Assembly (NCBI GenBank): GCA_012861695.1 | Contig: JAAOOA010000056.1 | Coordinates: 7,832,707-7,896,706, forward strand | Origin: Trematomus loennbergii | Lineage: Eukaryota; Chordata; Actinopteri; Perciformes; Nototheniidae | DNA length: 64,000 bases | Reading direction: 5' to 3' | Shown: piece after piece, positions 56,657 to 64,000 of the stretch | Numbering within the stretch: position 1 is the stretch's first letter | How the letters are laid out: every line of letters begins with the position of its first letter | Position numbers and translations under genes: made by a program | The notes under the pieces: model-generated | The model's database searches: none | The model's input: the letters and a program-made list of their open reading frames with translations, nothing else | What the model was told of the DNA's origin: nothing

Positions 56657-58384
56657 GTTGTGTGTCGACTCGGCAGGGATCAAGGCACGTATATGCCTCT
56701 CCCTGCTTCCACCGTCTACACACACAACCAATCTAGTGAGTAAAAATAAGGTATATTCCAAGATCTGCTTACCATAATCAATCATAGAGTAACTTTTTGG
56801 TGAAGTTTGAAGTAAAACTATTTCCAAAGTTACAATACAACTTTGAAAGTTCACTTATGTGCATCAACAGCTGGGTACAGATAAATTTTTGAACAGTCCT
56901 TTTTAGTTGTTTTTGTAAAAGGTGACAGAAATCTGAAGCTAAATCTTGCAGTGCTTTTGACCTCTCAGTGGTATTATCTGATTACACTGCTGGCAGCCAA
57001 ACAATACTACACCACAGAGGAGCCAGGACAGGAGCTAGACATACTGTACACACATTCACTAAGCTCAGCCGGTGAATGCCAGCAAAATGCAGTGGAACAG
57101 TCTGAAAAAGTTGTACCTGTTTGGCAATAGGGATACAAATACAGACTCAATATTAAGTGAAACTTTACATTTACAAGGCTACAAATGGAAACAGTGGCCA
57201 ATTCATTTTTCTATAGTCCATTGAGGTAAACTAGAAAGAAGGTAGAATAACTATGCAACAGGTACAATTTACCTGAATAGCTTGTACATTTAAACCAACC
57301 ATGAATAATAACTAATCACAGAAAAAAGGCAATCACATTTAAATCCATGGGCAATTGAAACTGGTAACAAAACGGCAACCAAACACTTAAAGCTTTCTTT
57401 CCATGTGTGAAACAAGAGATTACTGGTAGTAAGTTAGAAGCTGTTGCTTTAAACATAGAGTCTGGTTGGAATGGATTGCATGTCTTTTATGCTGTACTTA
57501 TTAGTTGTGCCCATTGTGAAAGTGCATGGCCTAATAACATACTGTTCAAGTTCAAGTAGGGGTACATTAGCTAAAATGTGATGTTTAGTGAAAATTGACT
57601 TTTCAAAAACTTTTCTAATTCCACATTCTACTATATTATTAGTATAATATATTTTTATTATGGGAGGGTTTTTTTTTCAGTCAAGTCAAGCGGAGGGTCC
57701 AAACTAAATATGAATACTGCAGGGGAGGGTCTTACTGTTTGAACATGTGATAGATAAAGGTTCAGTTCACCTATCAACCCCTAAGAATTTTCATACAGTC
57801 CCTTCATTTTGGTCTCACAATTCTTTTATTGACCCAATGGTCCCCGGAATGTTAATAAATTATACACAATCACAAACATATAAATGATGCATTATAACAT
57901 AATTATATATGTTTTATGTAATTATGTTTGTTATGAAGGTCATTCAATCATTAACTGGTTTCCCCACTACATCACTTGTCATAACAGTAATAGAGAAGAT
58001 GGCATGCCCCTATGAAAAGAAAGCAAAGGGATTCTGCCTATTTTGCATTTTGAGAATGAGCTAATCTGCACAAAGTTGGCAGCTGAAAAGAGCCGGTGAG
58101 TTTAATCTGACCACAATGACATGTTTGATTGGTCGGAGCTAGGATGGGTGGTTGGTGCGTAGGGGGAGCCCTCTCCTGTGGCAGTGGAGAACAAACATAA
58201 ATCTTCTTCAACAATCTATTTTCCATCATACTTATTCACAGGGGACATCTCAAAGTGGTCTTTACCCTTTCTGTCAATGGCTGCCCTCATCCATCAATTT
58301 CATAGAGAATTATACCCCAGATCGATGTAGTTCACGACCGCTGAGCATTTGTCGAGGGGTGGTGGATGAAGTGGTGGGGGTGGA
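56657..58384. other. Unique AT-rich DNA, no gene seen
   Basis: Chance frames at 56589-56854, 57007-57201 and 58038-58229. No domains, repeats with termini or RNA genes recognised. Confidence 0.5.
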
Positions 58385-58399
58385 GGGGGGGGGGGGGGG
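58385..58399. repeat. G mononucleotide run
   Basis: Fifteen consecutive G, within a longer G/T-rich tract from 58360. Such tracts can form G-quadruplex structures on the plus strand. Confidence 0.9.
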
Positions 58400-58559
58400 T
58401 GGTTGGTTGTATGCACCGCTGCTTGTTTTCAGAGGCCTGATAGCTACTTTTGGTTGGCCACCCGCTGCACATTGCGTAGCCAAGCAAACACACAAGGACT
58501 CACAAATAATTGGATTAAATGAATGGATGGAGCCATTCTAACAAAAATGTTATTCTACT

Positions 58560-59080
58560 AGGAGCAAATTAAAAAGCTATGTGAAATGGATCGCTGAAAT
58601 TATTATGCATAATCACTACAGCCCCATACACCAGCCGGCAGAGGCCACATCAAACAAGGCTTTTAGTTTGGCAAATGGCATATTTGTTATTAACATGAAA
58701 CAAAAGAGCAGGAAAAACACACATCCAAGTCCTTGAGTGCATAGCTGTGCACAGCCTCTTAAACTTCACATGTCCTCGTTATCTGCCGTTGTCAAAAGTT
58801 CAATTTAAGGGGGAAGGACACACTAATAATGGGTGTGAGGGACAAGGCCCCGTCTGGCCATTATGGAATATGTAGCAATACCATTACACACCCTCTGACA
58901 AAGATATTCAGGCAGGATAATGGAGCTATGAAGAGCTGTAGCACAATGCATAATTGCTCCTTCTGAAACATTGATGAATTAAATTAGGGGGTGGGTGGGA
59001 TCAAATTCATAAATCAAATTACAGTACCTTTGCTTCTGCATGCTTAAACAGTCCGAGGACTCTTTAGGAGTCGCTTTTAA
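58560..59080. other. Candidate conserved non-coding element cluster
   Basis: Unique sequence rich in TAATTAAA, ATTATGCATAAT and GATGAATTAAATTA words, without coding frames or repeats. It is the kind of texture seen in long developmental enhancers near homeobox or zinc-finger regulators. Inference only. Confidence 0.35.
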
Positions 59081-59829
59081 ATGGCAGGGGGGGGACCTAA
59101 AGTAAATGAAGTAGGCATAATTATGTGTATCTTCTCACTCCAGCATTGTCTCCAATGAATATTTAACAAAGGCGACCATTAGCTACAAACTAATACCGGT
59201 TAAGCCTCAGCAAAACTGAATTATTAAATCTGTCAGCCAATATCCTATTACAGCCTACTTATGAATAGTTGATTTTATTTTTGTATAATTGACAAGGCTT
59301 ATCGCACAGTGGGGCCTTCCGTGGCAGCTTGGGTTTTGAGATGCGGACGATATGTATACTGTAGGCCCGTGGTACAAAAGGCCAGCTAGCATCAGGTTCA
59401 TTTATTGCGGTTGGTTGGTTTCTTTACAGAAGGGATCTTATGACCTGTCATAACCGCTTTATGAAGCCATGGAAAATAAGGTAGCGTTTGTTATTTGTTG
59501 AATGCGTGACAGACAATTCTATCATGATCTTCCTAGCAAAAGCAATACAAATGGAATGTTCAAAATATTTAAGTTCTAACGTCTTATTGAATAGCCTTGA
59601 AAACAATGTTGGAAGAAAATAACAAAGTAAAATAATCCAAAAAAGTAATCACATAGGCACAAATAAGTAGCCCTATTTCCCTTCTTTACATTCCATTCCT
59701 AATATGCAAATCCCCCTCTTACACACACACACCCACACGTACACACACTTAAGACATTAAGTCCTCAACCTGGACTGGGCTCTTGAGGGATATTGGCATG
59801 TACACGAGATTGATGAAAATTACTTCCAG
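59081..59829. other. Unique DNA, no gene seen
   Basis: AT-rich with a short CA/CCCACA run near 59721-59750. No coding or transposon signal. Confidence 0.5.
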
Positions 59830-60130
59830 AGCATTTATTTCTTCTAATACCACTGAAAGAAGAGTGTGCACTCAGGAGATATTTGATCTGAATTAGGGAA
59901 ACTGATGAAGCAATTGATTAATTGGAATTTAAGCCATCAGTCACCGGAGCCATCAGCAGCATCATTTACATTCCAAACAATCAGCTGAAGGCCCAATAGG
60001 ACACTAAGTATTAATACGCAGCAGTCAATGTGATACCGCCACGTTGCCACCAACAATTATTGACAAGCACAATGACATTTTTAATCCCCACCTGATCAAA
60101 TTGCATATATTTTGGGGTTCCTGCACCAAT
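59830..60130. other. Candidate conserved non-coding element
   Basis: About 300 bp of unique sequence with ATTAATTGG, TAATACG and GACATTTTTAATCC words and no open frame or repeat. Enhancer-like by texture only. Confidence 0.33.
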
Positions 60131-63100
60131 TCAATGTATGTTATGAATGTTTAATCTGCTAGGAGGAGCAGGGGGGTTAAGCAATAGAGATCTGTCTTTT
60201 CCTGTCTGTAAGGTGAAATTGGACGGGGAAGACCACATCCATTATTAATTGCTGTCTTCCATCTTTTGTTTTGTTGTTGCAGGACATATTGTGACATTAC
60301 TTTGTATTAATATGTTCTATGCCATGCAGTTTGTTATTGTCCCACAGCCCCTATTATTCCCTTTTAATTGACACTGCCCATTATGTGACACACATTTTTA
60401 ATTTGAATGGATTTTAAACTGAAAGCTATTTTTTGGACGCACACAGTACTGAAATACATTTAGAAAAATTCTCTTTTTGCAACCTTGTTTTTGGCTGTCG
60501 CATTCTTTCTTTTTTTGGAACTAGAAGTGACATGAGCCACACCATGAAATGCTTAATCATTCACTTAACTCTAAATGTGACCATAAGTAAGTGCTATTTT
60601 CTTTTAGACTTCTATGCAATCGGCCTTCATTTCCACCTAGTGGAATTACCTCCTGCTGGCTATAGAAATAATGCCAGTTTGAGGCACTTCCGCATTGCTT
60701 ATACTTTTTAGACCTGCAGGTTGTCCCTTACTTACATCCTGGTGATCAAAATACTGTACTGACACTCGTCTATGATGTCATCAGTCGAGACCCTTCCCAG
60801 CAAGAATTTGATACATTGGCAGTGACATGCTTTTGGTAGTTCATTTTTTCATCTGCTCTAATAAGCTTAAAATGTTCCCAATATAACGTGAAGATACTTT
60901 ACGTTACCATCCTTCGAAACTGATACATCCCAAATACACAAAGTCTTGTACCAGGACATTATTTTGCATAAAATTAGACTATAAAGGCATTTTTTTTTTT
61001 TATGGTCTCAAATCTCATATGAGTCAGACCATGAGCCACGATTCTGTGACTCATAGAAAAGGACATGCATAACCTTAAGCTTGCAGACTCCAAATAGTTT
61101 TTGTTCTCTTCTCTGGCACAAATTCACAGACGCAAACATGAATTACATGCCGAGCTATATGATTCACAGAAGGCACTGATTGTTCTTTCAAAGTGCCCAT
61201 TACATAGGCCTATCATTGCAACATCAAGCCCTCCTTCCCATTGACAGTGCTGACGTTTTCCCACTTGGCCTGAGCCCCCTACTGACAGCAACACCAGTAA
61301 TGCTCCCTCCCTCCCTCTCCCTCTTTCTCTCTCTCTCTTTCTCTCCGCTGCTGCTCTCACAATGTTAGATTTTGCTGAAGAAGTTAGTCATTAGTTGAAA
61401 CAGCAGAGTGTTGTAATGAAATCTGCCGGCCACATCAATAGTGTTTACTGTTGCCAGTTTGCTTTGCTCTTTCCTTTTTTTAATGTATTTGTTTGGTGTG
61501 CAGCAGTACAGCATCACTGTAATGATGTTTTCCCTCGCTGACATGTGAGGGCGCGCGACTCAACTCCGTGTAATATCTCCCTGCACGCGGAACTGTAAAA
61601 CGTTATAAGCCTTCATCATGTAGGTTAATCATTTATCAGCTACTCATCAGATCACACTTATAGATTATTCTCAATAAAAGCATCAACTAGTTGGCTAGAG
61701 CTACACGGCTGGTTTACTGAGAGAGGTGCTCTGCTACCACTGGGGTCTTTTCGCCCAACGTAAAGCTCTAATTGAGTATCCAGGGCGCTAAGTTACAGAG
61801 AAACAGCCAGCGGGAACCACAGGAGACAGGCTGCAGTGCTCCAGCAGCAGCAGGCCCACTCACTGCGATCGTTTCCTCAGACGGGTGTCAAAACACCCCT
61901 GGTCTGCCTCCCATCAAGTCCCCTGCTCAGAAATAGGAAGTGAGCCTCTGAAAGGAAAGATTAAAGTTTTCTGGAAGCACTGTTGGCAGCTGCACATGCC
62001 CTAAAGATAAACTTTATCCGGCCGCATGTGCAAAACTTTGCTGGAGCCATTTGTCATCTTCAAAAGTAATACATTTCCAAGTCTTGGATTTTAGACAAGA
62101 ACATGAGACTGGCCACCGCAATGTGGTCTGCTAGTGGTCCACTATTTGGATGCAGAAGGAGGCCTCTTAAAATGTATATCAAAGTTGTGTGAAAGAAAGT
62201 GCCTTTTAATACATTTGCTTTCTTTCTTTGTACCTCTTTGCACAATTGTACCTATGGCACATAAACTGCATATCTGTTATGTGGTGACAATATTCAAAGT
62301 TCCCTACTAGTGCTTTCATCAAGTTATCCTTACCAGAATTAACCAGATAAGAGGGAAAGCTCAAAGAATTCGACAGAAATTGACCAACAATAAATAAAAA
62401 GTCAGTGGACGCTACGGCAGGTGAAACAAACATTCATTATTAAAACACTTAAACTAAGTAACCTGCCACTTCTCGTTGATTCAAAAGCATCACCACAGCC
62501 AACAATAAAAGCATAACAAATATAGACTCCAATTGAATCAAAGGAGAGAGTACAGACCACTTGGTTATCCAGCGTGAGCATATAAGCATGATATTTAAAT
62601 TGATCACATACAACAACAAAAAATCAGTAAATGGGAAATTCCTGAAAATGTGTATGCAAAGAAAATATTAAGCATTATGTTATTTTAACTCATACATTAT
62701 ATCTAGGTTGATTCCGTATCATAATAAAAATGACGCATTATGACTCTCTGTATTTTTTTCACATGTAGCAACAATGACTTGTACAACAGGAACAAAAACA
62801 TGTGTTCATTAATTCAACTAAATGTTAATTAAATTCAACAAAATGTTCTTAAAGCACTCTGATTTACCACACATCTTTTTTGTACCTGTGGTTTTTGCAC
62901 GAGGCCCATATCTTTGTATGCATAATCCTAGAGTTTCAATATATGTTTCTAGATGAGCAGTCACCATCATTTGCTATTCATACCACTTAACCCTCCCCAG
63001 CACACACACACACACGTGCGAACATGCATACACACACCCTGCCAATCCGAGCTCTGGTGCCAGCTAGCCATCTGGTCAGAACATGATCATCATATGCAAT

Positions 63101-64000
63101 CTGCCCACCCAGGCTGGCACTGATTCAGCAGACCAACACTCCAATTACCCTCATCATGCCAACATTACAGCAGAAACGCAAACAGCACACATCACAATGG
63201 GACCCACCTGTGCAGGGGTGGAACGACTGCCAGAGACACTTGTAAAGAGAGGTCAGTGAGACGCATTTACAAACATGTTTCAATACATGCTTAGCCTTTA
63301 TATTGTGAGGAGAAAAACTCTTATCGTATGTTGCAAGGTTGGATTCATCACACTCTAAATCATCTGTCTACATCATCACAATGGATTAGGGCTATAAGGT
63401 CATGACCTTTGAATGATCAATAAGCAAACATAGTCAATGCCCACCCAGGCTGCATATACGGTGGCTGATGCAAACAGAAATGAAAAGAATTCATCCGAAT
63501 CCATCCAAGTATCTGATGCTTTTGCTGAAGTTTAGTGTGAGATTAAGGGCAGAAGTTTCTAAATGATGGATTTCGTCTTCCTCTGTGAAACCTGACCACT
63601 GCGTCTGTGGCCCCCATCAGCTGATAAGCCCACTGGCTCAACATTGATCCATCTTTCAGCCCATCTCCTTTTCTTAATTTTTATTTTCCCATTCCTAACC
63701 CATGCTAATTCATCCCCTCTGCTGTATGATCCGTGGACCAGAGGCCTCGGCAGCGCAGAGTGCCAGGAAGGGTCACTGTTAATTATATCCATTTAATACC
63801 CACTTATGTCTGCAGCGACGTCTTCCTCCTGGGGTCATGCAGACTTCGCCCTGCACTTTATCCAATAATCTCACAGAATATGGCTCGGATATTCCAAAAG
63901 ATCAATGTCATTAACAAGAAGGCACAGAACGCATTTGATTATAGATGTAATTAGTACAGGCTTGAGGGGACTTGCTCCTACGCACAAAGAGACAAAATCC
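60131..64000. other. Unique AT-rich DNA, no gene seen
   Basis: Chance frames at 60433-60711, 61124-61368, 62060-62433 and 63559-63954. Simple repeats: CT-rich run at 61302-61345 and CA run at 63001-63014. 61430-61620 and 63110-63260 are balanced unique stretches that could be conserved. No exon, RNA gene or transposon terminus was recognised. Confidence 0.45.

Overview
This window looks like intergenic or intronic DNA from a ray-finned fish, most likely a teleost. The grounds are the mix of repeats: V-SINE-like and LINE 3' ends, many hAT-type elements, TTAA-target MITEs, a Harbinger-like MITE, a DIRS retrotransposon and a Tc1-like relic. The AT-rich background and the lack of operon structure also fit. 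I could not recognise a complete host protein-coding gene on either strand. Every open frame that looks like a known protein family comes from a transposable element and is broken or truncated. No tRNA, rRNA or CRISPR array was seen.

Layout. Positions 1-8.2 kb are mostly unique AT-rich DNA with a short interstitial telomere-like repeat (3.3 kb) and a decayed Tc1-like transposase (6.7 kb). From 8.3 to 18.2 kb lie two large palindromic (foldback) elements, each bounded by a short target-site duplication, then arrays of CACTGTAAAAA-type fish repeats. From 18.2 to 26.2 kb the DNA is mostly unique, with a hAT transposase relic and a TTAA-flanked element at 21.0-22.2 kb and a GC-rich block at 23.0-23.5 kb. 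From 26.2 to 34.4 kb lies a nest of insertions whose outermost ends look like the two ends of one hAT-type element about 8.2 kb long. Inside it are a perfect 10-bp minisatellite, a chain of exon-like segments with consensus splice sites, a TTAA MITE, two hAT elements with exact target duplications and a 46-bp hAT micro-element. From 34.4 to 41.3 kb is unique DNA with a few repeats and a 5'-truncated LINE. From 41.3 to 52.3 kb is a second dense cluster: a fragment of the first foldback family split by a MITE, a hAT with an 8-bp target duplication, three hAT-like coding relics, and a DIRS retrotransposon interrupted by a Harbinger-like MITE. At 54.3-56.7 kb is a nearly perfect 1,160-bp tandem duplication. 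From 56.7 kb to the end is unique AT-rich DNA with stretches that read like vertebrate conserved non-coding elements.

The genes do not form a pathway. The useful content is the insertion history: several insertions can be defined to the base because a paralogous copy, the opposite palindrome arm or an interrupted reading frame shows the pre-insertion state. Calls of conserved non-coding DNA are inference from texture only, since no alignment could be run.
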